Source: Pseudomonas azotoformans
GTDB taxonomy: Bacteria; Pseudomonadota; Gammaproteobacteria; Pseudomonadales; Pseudomonadaceae
Assembly: GCF_001579805.1 (NCBI RefSeq)
Contig: NZ_CP014546.1
Coordinates: 3,038,001 to 3,102,000, forward strand
Direction of reading: 5' to 3'
Length of the DNA stretch: 64,000 bases
Below are positions 28,450-36,931 of this stretch, piece after piece (the stretch's first letter is position 1; the number at the start of each line of letters is the position of its first letter). Made by a program: the position numbers and the translations under genes. The notes beneath the pieces were generated by a model that was not told the origin of the DNA, ran no database searches, and worked only from the letters and a program-made list of their open reading frames with translations.

Positions 28450-29858
28450 GGCTGTACGGCCTCGTAGATTTTCTCACCGATATATTCGCCACCCATACCA
28501 CCGACGGTCGTACCTACCCATGCGCTAGTTCCCACTATCGCCGCGACGCAAATAACGCCTCCTATACCTCCTGTGGATGCGCCGATTGCCAAGCACATCG
28601 AGCTCCCAACGGAACTCGCTAAACCGCCGCCTGCAATACCGAAAGCAGTAGATAGTCCGAATTTTCCTCCTTCAGTAAATTTTATCTTCTCGCAAGCCGC
28701 TTCTGAGTCGCTGCTGCACACTTGCTGAATAGCTAACAAAGATGACGCACCACCTACACCAACAGCCAGATACCCCCCCGCCTTCATATATTTGGTCGCC
28801 CGACTCACCGCCTCCACATGCGCCGAATACCCCGGAATCTGCCCCGGCCCACCCGCCTTGTCCCAGTGATGCACCAAACTGCGGCTGGAAATACCCAGTG
28901 CTGTTTTCAACTTGGGATGATCCCCCAAGGTTGTCTGGCCGCGCAGCCGAGTAGAGTTCAGCAGATGAGCGTCCAACTGAGCGAGCAGCCGCTGGCGATC
29001 AGCAAAAAACTGCGGTGATTTAAGGTGACCATGCTGGCGATACTGTTCTTGATGCAGTCGCTCAATGGCTTGCAGGGTATCGTGCAGGTTAGCCAGGTGC
29101 TTCTCCATCACCACCGCACTGACACCCAGCCAGGTCGAGGTATGGCCGATGAAGCTGGCAATTTCGGCACCGTGACGATGCAGGAAGTCAGCCTCTTGCG
29201 GCGTCAGTGAGTCGAGTGATGCGTAGACCTGTTGGGCGGCCTGCATCAGTTGTGCTTCCTGATAAGTACAGGAAGTGTTGTTCGGATCACTGAGCACAAT
29301 CAGTGAACCCGCTTTAACGTTTACGGTACTAGGATTAAGCGCCCGAAACTTGCGCATTACAGCCGGATCAGGGGTTGGAAAGAGTGTTCTCTCCAGCGCT
29401 TCACGGCTCATGCTGGTGGGCACGATGTAGAAACCCGGTTCCTGACCCTGTACGCCGTTAAATGCTGTCGGGATGGGTGTACTTGGAGAGGTGTATGAGC
29501 TTGTAGAGGGCGCTGCCTGGCCGGTGTTCGTTGTTCGAGCCGACTCGGCTGTTCGGCTGGCCGTTCGCGCTCCAGCACTTCGGCTTTCGTAGGAGGCCCA
29601 GGTCACTGAAGGAACCAGTTCGGCTTTGCAGGGACAATCGCTGTAGCTGTCCAGCGTACCGGCCATAAGCCTGCCGTGGCTGTTCATATGCGAAATGCCA
29701 CCGACGATTCGATAAGTTTCTCCGTTCTTTCCACAGGTCACTCGGTCACCTTCGCAGGCATGAAGGAGGCCATACATGTTGATTCTTTTATCGCCGTCCA
29801 GCACTTCGCCGCCGCAGGTGGTTTTGTCGCCCTGACCGATGAAATAACCCTTGTTCAT
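28446..29858 (-). CDS. PAAR-domain putative T6SS effector with glycine-rich membrane toxin tip
   Basis: 470 residues. A PAAR domain (about 1-85: GQGDKTTCGG, RVTCGKNGETYRIVGG, DCPCKAELVPS) would cap the type VI VgrG spike. A Ser/Thr-rich linker (about 95-130) follows, then a LysM-like segment (about 168-192, FRALNPSTVNVKAGSLIVLS) and a helical middle (about 200-310). The C-terminal tip (about 355-465) is glycine-rich and hydrophobic with C381, C389, C422, C437, suggesting membrane insertion. The ATG at 29858 follows AAAGGACA; a longer frame upstream lacks PAAR similarity. No VgrG gene lies in the window. The toxin activity is inferred. Confidence 0.83.
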   Translation of the reverse strand: MNKGYFIGQGDKTTCGGEVLDGDKRINMYGLLHACEGDRVTCGKNGETYRIVGGISHMNSHGRLMAGTLDSYSDCPCKAELVPSVTWASYESRSAGARTASRTAESARTTNTGQAAPSTSSYTSPSTPIPTAFNGVQGQEPGFYIVPTSMSREALERTLFPTPDPAVMRKFRALNPSTVNVKAGSLIVLSDPNNTSCTYQEAQLMQAAQQVYASLDSLTPQEADFLHRHGAEIASFIGHTSTWLGVSAVVMEKHLANLHDTLQAIERLHQEQYRQHGHLKSPQFFADRQRLLAQLDAHLLNSTRLRGQTTLGDHPKLKTALGISSRSLVHHWDKAGGPGQIPGYSAHVEAVSRATKYMKAGGYLAVGVGGASSLLAIQQVCSSDSEAACEKIKFTEGGKFGLSTAFGIAGGGLASSVGSSMCLAIGASTGGIGGVICVAAIVGTSAWVGTTVGGMGGEYIGEKIYEAVQP

Positions 29859-29896
29859 TGTATTGTCCTTTGTTTTACCGTCCGTTTCATCTGTGT

Positions 29897-29936
29897 TGAA
29901 ACAGCAGGGCACTTCGCAGTGCCATGTTGTTGTTTC
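29897..29936. other. Stem-loop between the 161-residue gene and the effector
   Basis: GGCACT / AGTGCC (29908-29923, loop TCGC) nested in an outer TGAAACA / TGTTTCA stem. It overlaps the stop of the upstream gene on the minus strand and has no T-run, so it may stabilise or process the mRNA rather than terminate it. Confidence 0.4.
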
Positions 29937-30420
29937 AGCGTGCAGTCGTGGGCAGGAAGTCCTGTGCCAGAGGCACACCTTCACGGGCAATTAGCAGGGT
30001 TGAGTCTTGAGGTGTATTGATGATCAGATCGCCATTGCTGAGACGACTGCCCACCAGCGCGATATTGCTATTGGCTTTACCTGCGGTCGTCACGACTTGC
30101 GATTGAGTACCGTCTGGGTACACAACGTAATCGCCTTTTTGTGCGGCGCGCACGTGTGAGCCGTCAGTCAATTTGAGTTCCACCGGAAATGTCGCTTGTT
30201 TAATCACTCCGCCGTCGCGAGTCTGACTGCCCTGTGTGGCTATTCGGTAAATAGCGATCGCAGGATGAGCGTTAAGGTAGGTCTGTTGTTGATTAACGAT
30301 CTCCAACGCTTGCTTGTTGAAGGTCGCAAGTTGCTCCTCCGTAAAGCGGGGTTTGTCCAAGTTTCTTAAAAGTTCCGATGAGGCGTCATTGGTATACGGC
30401 GAAGGGCGAGGAGTATTCAT
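29935..30420 (-). CDS. Unknown 161-residue protein upstream of the PAAR effector
   Basis: Not recognised. No signal peptide or TM segment. The N-terminal third is polar and helical (FTEEQLATFNKQALEIVNQQ). The rest looks beta-rich, with repeated short strands and turns (FPVELKLTDGSHVRAAQKGD, YVVYPDGTQSQVVTTAGKAN, IALVGSRLSNGDLIINTPQ). It is the first gene of the effector operon, 76 bases before the effector. Candidates are an effector-loading adaptor or a small PAAR-like partner, but no known Eag/DUF1795, DUF4123 or DUF2169 chaperone motif is visible. Confidence 0.65.
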   Translation of the reverse strand: MNTPRPSPYTNDASSELLRNLDKPRFTEEQLATFNKQALEIVNQQQTYLNAHPAIAIYRIATQGSQTRDGGVIKQATFPVELKLTDGSHVRAAQKGDYVVYPDGTQSQVVTTAGKANSNIALVGSRLSNGDLIINTPQDSTLLIAREGVPLAQDFLPTTAR

Positions 30421-30614
30421 GTTGAAAAACCTTTTCCAAAAAAGTTGGCTGGTTACCTCTTAACTAACAATGAATTGAGCGTAGTGAGCAAGAGGTGGTG
30501 AGTAACACACCAAACTTTGGAGAGGCTTTTGCTTTGCGTACAGTCAGACGTTTCCGGTAGTCGCGTCGTAAGAATCTGATAGAGCGATTGCCTAGGCATA
30601 GGAATGACGTCTAG

Positions 30615-30639
30615 GCGCCCGATGCATTACATCGGGCGC
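30615..30639 (-). terminator. Strong hairpin after the DUF3077 gene
   Basis: Perfect 10-base stem GCGCCCGATG / CATCGGGCGC with loop CATTA. It lies 8 bases past the DUF3077 stop on the minus strand but lacks a T-run, so termination is probable only by position. The 230 bases between the effector operon and this gene hold no other gene. Confidence 0.55.
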
Positions 30640-30646
30640 GAACGAC

Positions 30647-30940
30647 TTACTGAGGGGATGAATTGCCGGGTTGCATAGCCATTAGTAGATCATCAACGAT
30701 GGCTTTGCCCATTTCGCCCAGGTAATGCGACGCGAACGCGAATTTCTCTGCCTTGGGATCCATTGCGGCCTCCAAGGAGAGCATTTTTGCGTAATAGAGC
30801 ACGTGGGATGCGTGTTCAAGGGCTTCCACAATCGGAACCCCGGCGTTGACGCGGAACACTTTCAAATGGCTTTTGTTTTCACCGCAGTCTGCGAAGGCCA
30901 CGGCGCCGATGGTTTCGGCTGAGGGTATTTCGTACGGCAT
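30647..30940 (-). CDS. DUF3077 family protein
   Basis: 97 residues of the Pseudomonas-typical DUF3077 family, of unknown function; the conserved part is VFRVNAGVPIVEALEHASHV through HYLGEMGKAIVDDLLMAM. No TM segments. The ATG at 30940 follows AAGGAGCAAGCT. A 330-residue frame reading through the leader upstream is rejected. The long structured leader suggests RNA-level control. Its place next to the effector island fits accessory DNA. Confidence 0.78.
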   Translation of the reverse strand: MPYEIPSAETIGAVAFADCGENKSHLKVFRVNAGVPIVEALEHASHVLYYAKMLSLEAAMDPKAEKFAFASHYLGEMGKAIVDDLLMAMQPGNSSPQ

Positions 30941-30960
30941 AGCTTGCTCCTTTGGTACAA

Positions 30961-31178
30961 CCAAAAAGAGCTGCCAGTCACGATTCCAAGCATGAGGGTG
31001 GCAGCTGTACGCAGGTTGGAATCCGAGAAGAAGCGACTCGGCAGGCACGAGGCCTCCCACGTACAGCCGCCATAAAGCACAAACAGCGGGCACAAAAAAG
31101 CGCCGACTTATTGTATGACGACGCTGTAGCGCCTTCTTTCTCGGGATTCCACGCCCGGTCGCTGATGAGCAGCGACGG
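30961..31178 (-). ncRNA. Structured leader of DUF3077: attenuator-like or C4-like RNA
   Basis: On the minus strand a closing helix (31060-31067 with 31004-31011, GCTGTACG type) encloses two hairpins (31058-31040, GGGAGGC/GCCTGCC; 31041-31022, CCGAG/CTCGG), giving a three-way junction. Next, AGCTGCCA (31006-30999) pairs with TGGCAGCT (30976-30969) followed by CTTTTTGG, a terminator that shares bases with the closing helix. Further upstream 31150-31130 can pair with 31035-31018 (18 pairs, three bulges), and GTCGCTG/CAGCGAC (31160-31178) forms another hairpin. The layout recalls phage C4 antisense RNA. Confidence 0.5.
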
Positions 31179-31233
31179 AGGCAGATTAACGCTATGCCGG
31201 CGCCGTCGCAACCAGTGGCAAATGGCTGCGCTC

Positions 31234-31330
31234 CGTGGCGAGGGAGCTTGCTCCCGTTCGGCTGCGCAGCAGTCGTCGGCTTTTTTGGGGGGCGCTTCGC
31301 ACCCCAGCGCAAGCAAGCTTGCTCGCCACA
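31234..31330. repeat. P. fluorescens-type palindromic intergenic repeat (MITE-like)
   Basis: About 97 bases with inverted ends: CGTGGCGAGGGAGCTTGCTC on the left, and on the right AAGCAAGCTTGCTCGCCACA. An internal hairpin GGGGGGCGCTTCGCACCCC sits beside GGCTGCGCAGCAG. Repeats ending in TGTGGCGAG/CTCGCCACA are scattered through P. fluorescens genomes. It lies between the DUF3077 leader and the M20 gene; the rest of this 537-base gap is mostly the DUF3077 leader. Confidence 0.72.
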
Positions 31331-31477
31331 GAGATAGGCACGCTTCAGGGGGACGGTGTAATGCCCCAAGGTTCCACCCAGTGGAACCACCTTTGATTGT
31401 CCTTGCGCCCACATCGCGGTTAGCTGGCGATGTGCAGCAAACAAGAACGGGAACACCCGCCTGTGAGGAGAATCACC

Positions 31478-32654
31478 ATGCGCCCACACCAGCACATCCT
31501 GGATTGGCTCAGCGACGTTGCCGGCGATTTGCACGCCGTGCGCCAGGACATCCACGCCCATCCTGAACTTGGCTTTGAAGAGAATCGCACCAGCGCGCTC
31601 GTCGCCAAATCCTTGAAAGGCTGGGGCTATGAGGTGCACACCGGCATCGGCAAGACCGGCGTGGTGGGCGTGCTGCGCAATGGCAGCAGCCCCCGCACCC
31701 TGGGCATTCGTGCCGACATGGATGCGTTACCCATCATCGAAAACACCGGCGCGTCCTACACCAGCCAACACGCCGGTTGCATGCACGCCTGCGGGCATGA
31801 CGGCCACACCACCATGCTGCTCGGCGCCGCGCGCTACCTGGCGGCGACTCGGCAGTTCGACGGCACCCTGAACGTGATTTTCCAGCCCGCCGAAGAAGGC
31901 CAGGGCGGCGCCGAAGCCATGCTGGCCGACGGTTTGCTGGAGCGTTTTCCCTGCGATGGCTTGTTTGGCATGCACAACATGCCGGGGCTGCCGGCGGGAC
32001 ATCTGGGCTTGCGCGTCGGGCCGATGATGGCCTCGCAGGACTTGCTCACCGTGACCCTCGAAGGTGTTGGCGGCCATGGCTCCATGCCACATTTGACGGT
32101 GGACCCGTTGGTCGCGGCGGCGAGCATGGTCATGGCGTTGCAGACGGTGGTGTCGCGCACTATCGACACCCAGGAAGCCGCCGTGGTAACGGTTGGCGCG
32201 CTGCAAGCGGGCCAGGCAGCCAATGTGATTCCCCAAGAGGCGTTGTTGCGTTTGAGCCTGCGCGCTCTCAATCCCAAGGTGCGTGAGCAGATGCTGGCGC
32301 GCGTGTTCGCCATCATCCAGACCCAGGCCGCCAGCTTTGGCTGCACGGTACAGATCGAACACCGCCCGGCCCTATCCGGTGTTGGTCAATCACGCCGAAG
32401 AAACCGAATTCGCCCGCCAGGTCGGCGTCGCCTTGCTCGGCGCCGACGCGGTGGACGGTAACACCCGCACGCTGATGGGCAGCGAAGACTTCGCCTGGAT
32501 GCTGCAACGCTGCCCCGGCAGCTACCTGTTCATCGGCAACGGCGTGTCGCGGCCGATGGTGCATAACCCCGCTTATGACTTCAACGACGACATCCTGCTG
32601 ACTGGCGCCGCCTATTGGGGCGCGCTGGCCGAGAGCTGGCTCAAGCCTGCCTGA
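31478..32654 (+). pseudogene. M20 amidohydrolase (hippurate hydrolase-like), single-base frameshift
   Basis: Metal-dependent aminoacylase/amidohydrolase of family M20D. Good ribosome site (TGAGGAG) before the ATG. The metal motifs IRADMDALP, CMHACGHDGHTTML and QPAEEGQGGAEAM, plus the dimerisation domain, are intact. After IEHRPA the frame is lost: GGCCC at 32368-32372 has one extra C. In the +1 frame the protein continues YPVLVNHAEETEFARQVG through GSEDFAWML to a stop at 32654. The repaired length is 391 residues, normal for the family. Either a recent frameshift or a sequence error. Confidence 0.85.
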
Positions 32655-32713
32655 CGACCTTCTTTTTCTGCCGCTGGACCCTTTCCCTCGATCGGTTGAA
32701 TGGAGTGTTCCTC

Positions 32714-34024
32714 ATGCAGATTGCAAAACCAGGTGTGTCCCGCACCCGCCAAGTGGTGGCGGCCGTGATCGGCAATGCGCTGGAATGGTATGACTTCATC
32801 GTTTATGGCTTTCTGGCGAGCATCATCGCCCGGCAGTTTTTCCCATCGGATGACGAGTACGCCTCGCTGCTGATGGCCTTGGCCACTTTCGGCGTGGGCT
32901 TTTTCATGCGTCCGGTGGGCGGCATCCTGTTGGGGATCTATTCCGACCGCAAAGGCCGCAAGGCTGCGATGCAGTTGATTATCCGGCTGATGACCGTGTC
33001 CATCGCGCTGATCGCCTTCGCACCCAATTACGCCGCCATCGGCATGGGCGCGCCGTTGCTGATCGTGGTGGCGCGCATGCTTCAAGGGTTTGCCACCGGC
33101 GGTGAATACGCGAGCGCCACAGCGTTCCTGGTGGAAAGCGCGCCGGCCCATCGCAAGGGCTTATATGGCTCCTGGCAATTGGTGGGGCAATGCCTGGCCG
33201 TGTTCGGCGGCGCGGCGATGGTGGCGGCGGTCACGCATTTCTTTTCGCCGCAAACCCTCGACCTGTGGGGCTGGCGCTTGCCGTTTGTGTTCGGTTTGCT
33301 GATTGGTCCGGTGGGCCTGTGGATTCGCCGGCACATGGAAGACCCGGAGGAATTCATCGAGGCACGCAAACAGGCAACCGGCCCGGCGCCGAGCCTGATG
33401 CAGGTGGTGCGCGAGCATCGGCGCAGCATCCTCGTGTCCATGGGCCTGGCCTGTGGCGCGACGGTGTCGTTCTATGTGGTGCTCGTGAACATGCCGACCT
33501 TTGCCCATAAAAGCCTCGGTCTGCCGCTGGATCAAGTGCTGATGGTGCAGATGTTTGCGGTGGCACTGATGACCGTAGTGATTCCACTGTCAGGGCTGCT
33601 CTCGGATCGCCTGGGGCGGCGGCCGGTGTTGATGGCGTTCACCTTGGCGTTTTTTGTGATGGTCTATCCGCTGTATGTGTGGGTCGCTGCTGCACCGTCC
33701 ATCGAGCGTCTGCTGGTGATGCAGGTGATGCTGTGCACCGCCATCGGCGGCTTTTTCGGGCCGGCACCGACGGCATTGGCTGAGCAGTTTCCCATCGAAG
33801 TTCGCTCGACCGGTGTATCGGTCGCCTATAACGTGGCGGTCATGGTGTTCGGCGGTTTCGCGCCGTTGATTGTCACTTGGCTGACCCAAGTGCTGGGCAC
33901 GCCCGTCGCGCCATCTTTCTATGTATTGTTCGCTTGCGTGCTGACGCTGCTGGGCACTTACTGCATGCATGAGGCGCCGCGGGCCAAGCAACCGCAGCCG
34001 TTTTCCAAAGAGGTGAAGCCTTGA
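32714..34024 (+). CDS. MHS-family MFS transporter
   Basis: 436 residues, 12 TM segments. ALEWYDFIVYGFLASIIARQ marks the metabolite:H+ symporter group (citrate, alpha-ketoglutarate, shikimate, betaine), and DRKGRKAAMQL is the 2-3 loop motif. The ATG at 32714 follows GGAG; an upstream in-frame start would add residues overlapping the M20 end. Its stop overlaps the amidase TTG start. Lying between two amide-bond hydrolases, it probably imports their substrate or product. Confidence 0.87.
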   Translation: MQIAKPGVSRTRQVVAAVIGNALEWYDFIVYGFLASIIARQFFPSDDEYASLLMALATFGVGFFMRPVGGILLGIYSDRKGRKAAMQLIIRLMTVSIALIAFAPNYAAIGMGAPLLIVVARMLQGFATGGEYASATAFLVESAPAHRKGLYGSWQLVGQCLAVFGGAAMVAAVTHFFSPQTLDLWGWRLPFVFGLLIGPVGLWIRRHMEDPEEFIEARKQATGPAPSLMQVVREHRRSILVSMGLACGATVSFYVVLVNMPTFAHKSLGLPLDQVLMVQMFAVALMTVVIPLSGLLSDRLGRRPVLMAFTLAFFVMVYPLYVWVAAAPSIERLLVMQVMLCTAIGGFFGPAPTALAEQFPIEVRSTGVSVAYNVAVMVFGGFAPLIVTWLTQVLGTPVAPSFYVLFACVLTLLGTYCMHEAPRAKQPQPFSKEVKP

Positions 34025-35464
34025 GTATTGTTGATTGGGATGCCACTGAACTGTCGCGGGCGATCCATGCGCGGCAGGTGTCGTGCGAAGAGGTGATGCA
34101 GGCCTACCTGGCGCAGATCCAGCGCTTCAATCCGACGGTGAATGCGCTGGTGTCGCTGCGCGATGCCGATGACGTGTTGGCCGAGGCGCGGGAACGTGAT
34201 CGCGAGCTGGACCAAGGCCAGTCACGCGGCTGGATGCACGGCATGCCCCAGGCGATCAAGGACCTCGCGGCGACCCAAGGCTTGCGCACCACCCTGGGTT
34301 CGCCGCTGTTCGCCGAGCACGTACCCAGCGAAGACGCCATCAGCGTGGCGCGCGTGCGGGCCAGTGGCGCGATCATCATCGGCAAGACTAACGTGCCGGA
34401 GTTCGGCCTGGGTTCGCAGACCTACAACACGCTGTTCGGCACCACCGGCAATGCCTACGACCCCAGCCTCGTCGCGGGCGGCAGCAGCGGCGGGGCGGCG
34501 GTGGCCCTGGCGCTGCGCATGCTGCCGGTGGCTGACGGCAGCGACATGATGGGCTCGCTGCGCAACCCGGCGGCGTTCAACAACGTGTTTGGCTTGCGCC
34601 CGTCCCAAGGCCGTGTGCCTTATGGGCCGACGCCGGAACTGTTCGTGCAGCAATTGGGCACCGAAGGCCCGATGGGCCGCAGCGTCACGGATGTGGCTCA
34701 GTTGTTGAGTATCCTGGCGGGTTACGACCCACGGGTGCCGTTGTCGTCCAAGGAGGATCCGGCGGTGTTCGGCCAGCCCTTGCAGCGCGATTTCAAGGGC
34801 GCACGCTTGGGCTGGCTGGGGGATTACAACGGCTATCTGCCGATGGACGACGGCGTGTTGAGCCTGTGCGAATCGGCCCTCGGCGATTTCACTGCGTTGG
34901 GCTGCACGGTGGAAAGCTGCCAGCCGGATTTTTCCATGGCGCGGCTGTGGCGCAGCTGGTTGGTGCATCGCCACTGGCTGGTGCACGGCAACCTCGGCGC
35001 GGCCTACGCCAATCCGCAGAAACGTGCGCTGCTCAAGCCCGAAGCGCAATGGGAAGTGGAGGGCGGCCTGGGTTTGACGGCCCAGCAGGTGTACCAGGCG
35101 TCGGTGGATCGCAGCGAGTGGTATCGCGCGCTCGCCAAGCTATTCGAACGTTACGATTTCCTGCTGTTGCCGACTGCCCAAGTGTTCCCTTTCGATGCAC
35201 AACAGCCCTGGCCACGCCTCGTTGGCGGGCGCGAAATGGACACCTATCACCGCTGGATGGAGGTGGTAATCGGCCCGACCCTGGCCGGGCTACCGAGCAT
35301 GAACGTGCCGGTAGGGTTCAACCCTCAGGGCCTGCCCATGGGCGTGCAGATCATCGGCCCGGCCCCAGTCGGATCGCGCGGTACTGCAGTTGGCCTATGC
35401 TCATGAACAGCTGACGCAATGGGTTCAGCGTCGGCCGCCGACGTGCCTGGCGTCGACGGATTGA
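34021..35464 (+). pseudogene. Amidase signature enzyme, single-base frameshift near the C-terminus
   Basis: Amidase with Ser-cisSer-Lys triad: the lysine in QAIKDLAATQG and the serines in AGGSSGGAAVALA, followed by SDMMGSLRNPAAF. The TTG start at 34021 overlaps the MFS stop and follows GAGGTG. The read frame ends at 35406 with an odd tail. Removing one C from GGCCCC (35361-35366) restores QSDRAVLQLAYAHEQLTQWV and a stop at 35464, giving 480 residues as usual for the family. The lesion context matches that in the upstream M20 gene. Confidence 0.83.
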
Positions 35465-35528
35465 TCCGCGACCGGGCCTGTATCTTGCTGTGAACAATGA
35501 TCATCCATCGGCAACAGGGAGATCGAAC

Positions 35529-36287
35529 ATGGAGACAGGCACCGTACGCTCGGTCGAGCGCGCGCTGGCAATCGTCGAGTTGCTGGGCGAGCACCAGGCT
35601 CTGGGGCTGGAGGAGTTGCACTACCTCACACGTCTGCCCAAGGCCACGGTGTCGCGCATGTTGCTGACGTTGCAGGAGCAGGGCTGGGTCTATCGTGGCC
35701 TGAGTGATCGCCGTTACCGCCTACGCGCCCAACGCCTGTTTGGTGACACCCAGCAACGCTTCAAACGCCAGGTAGTAGAAAGCGCGGCGCCGTGGCTGCT
35801 GGAACTCAGCGAGCGCACCGGGCTGGTGGTGGATTTATCCTGTTTTGATGGCGAGCGCCTGGAAGTCATGGAAAGCGCGATCCCCAGCGTGTTGCGCAAG
35901 CTATACCCCAACAATTGCCAGATCGTCGGCCAGCACGCCAGCCTGTTTCATTCGGCGATGGGCAAGGCCTGCCTGACCCAATTGCCGGCCGAAGAGGTGC
36001 AACGGTTGGCGGGGCGCGACCAGGTGGCGGCGGACGAGCAATACCAGGCCTGCGAGCAAACCCAGCACCAGGGCTTCGGCCAGCGCACCGAGGGGTATTG
36101 GGAGTATCCGGTGCGCCTGCCGTTTCTGATTCGCGCCGTGGCCCTGCCGGTGCGCGCCAACGGTCGCCTGGTCGGCAGCATGGCGTTGCATTGGCCGATG
36201 CATCAGGCGCCGGTGGAGCGGGTGTTGAACCTGCACTTGGCCAGCCTGGAAGAGACGGTGCGCGAAGTGCAGCGCGCATTGGCGTAA
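35529..36287 (+). CDS. IclR-family regulator
   Basis: 252-residue regulator with winged HTH at the N-terminus (about residues 8-65: LGLEELHYLTRLPKATVSRM) and an IclR ligand domain. The ATG at 35529 follows AGGGAG; a GTG 39 bases upstream is possible. It directly follows the M20-MFS-amidase genes in the same direction and is their likely regulator. The ligand is unknown. Confidence 0.85.
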   Translation: METGTVRSVERALAIVELLGEHQALGLEELHYLTRLPKATVSRMLLTLQEQGWVYRGLSDRRYRLRAQRLFGDTQQRFKRQVVESAAPWLLELSERTGLVVDLSCFDGERLEVMESAIPSVLRKLYPNNCQIVGQHASLFHSAMGKACLTQLPAEEVQRLAGRDQVAADEQYQACEQTQHQGFGQRTEGYWEYPVRLPFLIRAVALPVRANGRLVGSMALHWPMHQAPVERVLNLHLASLEETVREVQRALA

Positions 36288-36339
36288 CCCTCGCGATCCG
36301 GTTAAGGTTCGTTCAGGTTTTTCGCCCCATGAGTCTTCA

Positions 36340-36930
36340 ATGTTCAACGCTTCTGTGATCAAACCCCTGGCCTTGGCCCTGTTGGCCGCCGCCGCTGTGC
36401 CTGCCCATGCCGACTGGTACCTGGATAACGAGTCCTCGCGTCTGTCCTTCGTCACCACCAAGAACACCGAAATCGCTGAAGTGCAGCGCTTCCTGGTGTT
36501 GCACGGGAAGGTCGACAGCAAGGGCGCGGCGCAACTTGAGGTGGAGCTGGAGTCGGTCAACAGTGGCATCCCGCTGCGCGACGAGCGCATGCGCAACCAG
36601 TTGTTCGAGATCAAGACTTTTCCCGATGCGTTGATCAACGCGCAAATCAACCTGCAACCGATCAACGATTTGGCCCCTGGCGCGCAATTGGAATTGCGCC
36701 TGCCGTTGTCCGTGACCCTGCACGGCAAGACCCAAACCTACAGCGCCGAGCTGTTGGCCACGCGCTTGGACGACCGACGCTTCCAGGTGGTGACCCTGGA
36801 ACCGCTGGTGATGCATGCCGAGGACTTTGACCTGGCGCCGGGTGTGGCGGCGATGCGCAAAGCGGCGGGGCTCAAGTCGATCAGTCTGTCGGTGCCGGTG
36901 GGTGCGGTGCTGATCTTCACGGCGCGCTGA
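36340..36930 (+). CDS. YceI-like periplasmic lipid-binding protein
   Basis: 196 residues with signal peptide (about 1-24, ending VPAHA) and a YceI lipocalin-like barrel that in homologues holds a polyisoprenoid. Family segments are DWYLDNESSRLSFVTTKN, RDERMRNQLFEIKTFPDA and LPLSVTLHGKTQTYSAELLA. The exact role is unclear; some homologues respond to acid or alkaline stress. It ends one base before the cardiolipin synthase start, so they are probably one transcript. Confidence 0.85.
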   Translation: MFNASVIKPLALALLAAAAVPAHADWYLDNESSRLSFVTTKNTEIAEVQRFLVLHGKVDSKGAAQLEVELESVNSGIPLRDERMRNQLFEIKTFPDALINAQINLQPINDLAPGAQLELRLPLSVTLHGKTQTYSAELLATRLDDRRFQVVTLEPLVMHAEDFDLAPGVAAMRKAAGLKSISLSVPVGAVLIFTAR

Positions 36931-36931
36931 C

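Noticed and set aside
28446..29990. Longer effector start upstream of 29858
   Set aside because: The added residues are cysteine- and histidine-rich translation of the intergenic stem-loop; the PAAR domain begins at the ATG at 29858, which has a ribosome site.
31234..31330. CRISPR array or insertion sequence end
   Set aside because: Only one palindromic unit, no spacer-repeat periodicity and no transposase nearby.
30647..31639. 330-residue reading of the DUF3077 gene with a long N-terminal extension
   Set aside because: The extension is translated leader RNA and repeat sequence; the ATG at 30940 has a good ribosome site and starts the conserved domain.
32365..32373. Programmed frameshifting in the M20 gene
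   Set aside because: The site has no slippery heptamer of a known type, and the repaired product needs removal of one base; error or mutation is simpler. Kept only as a minor alternative in the findings.
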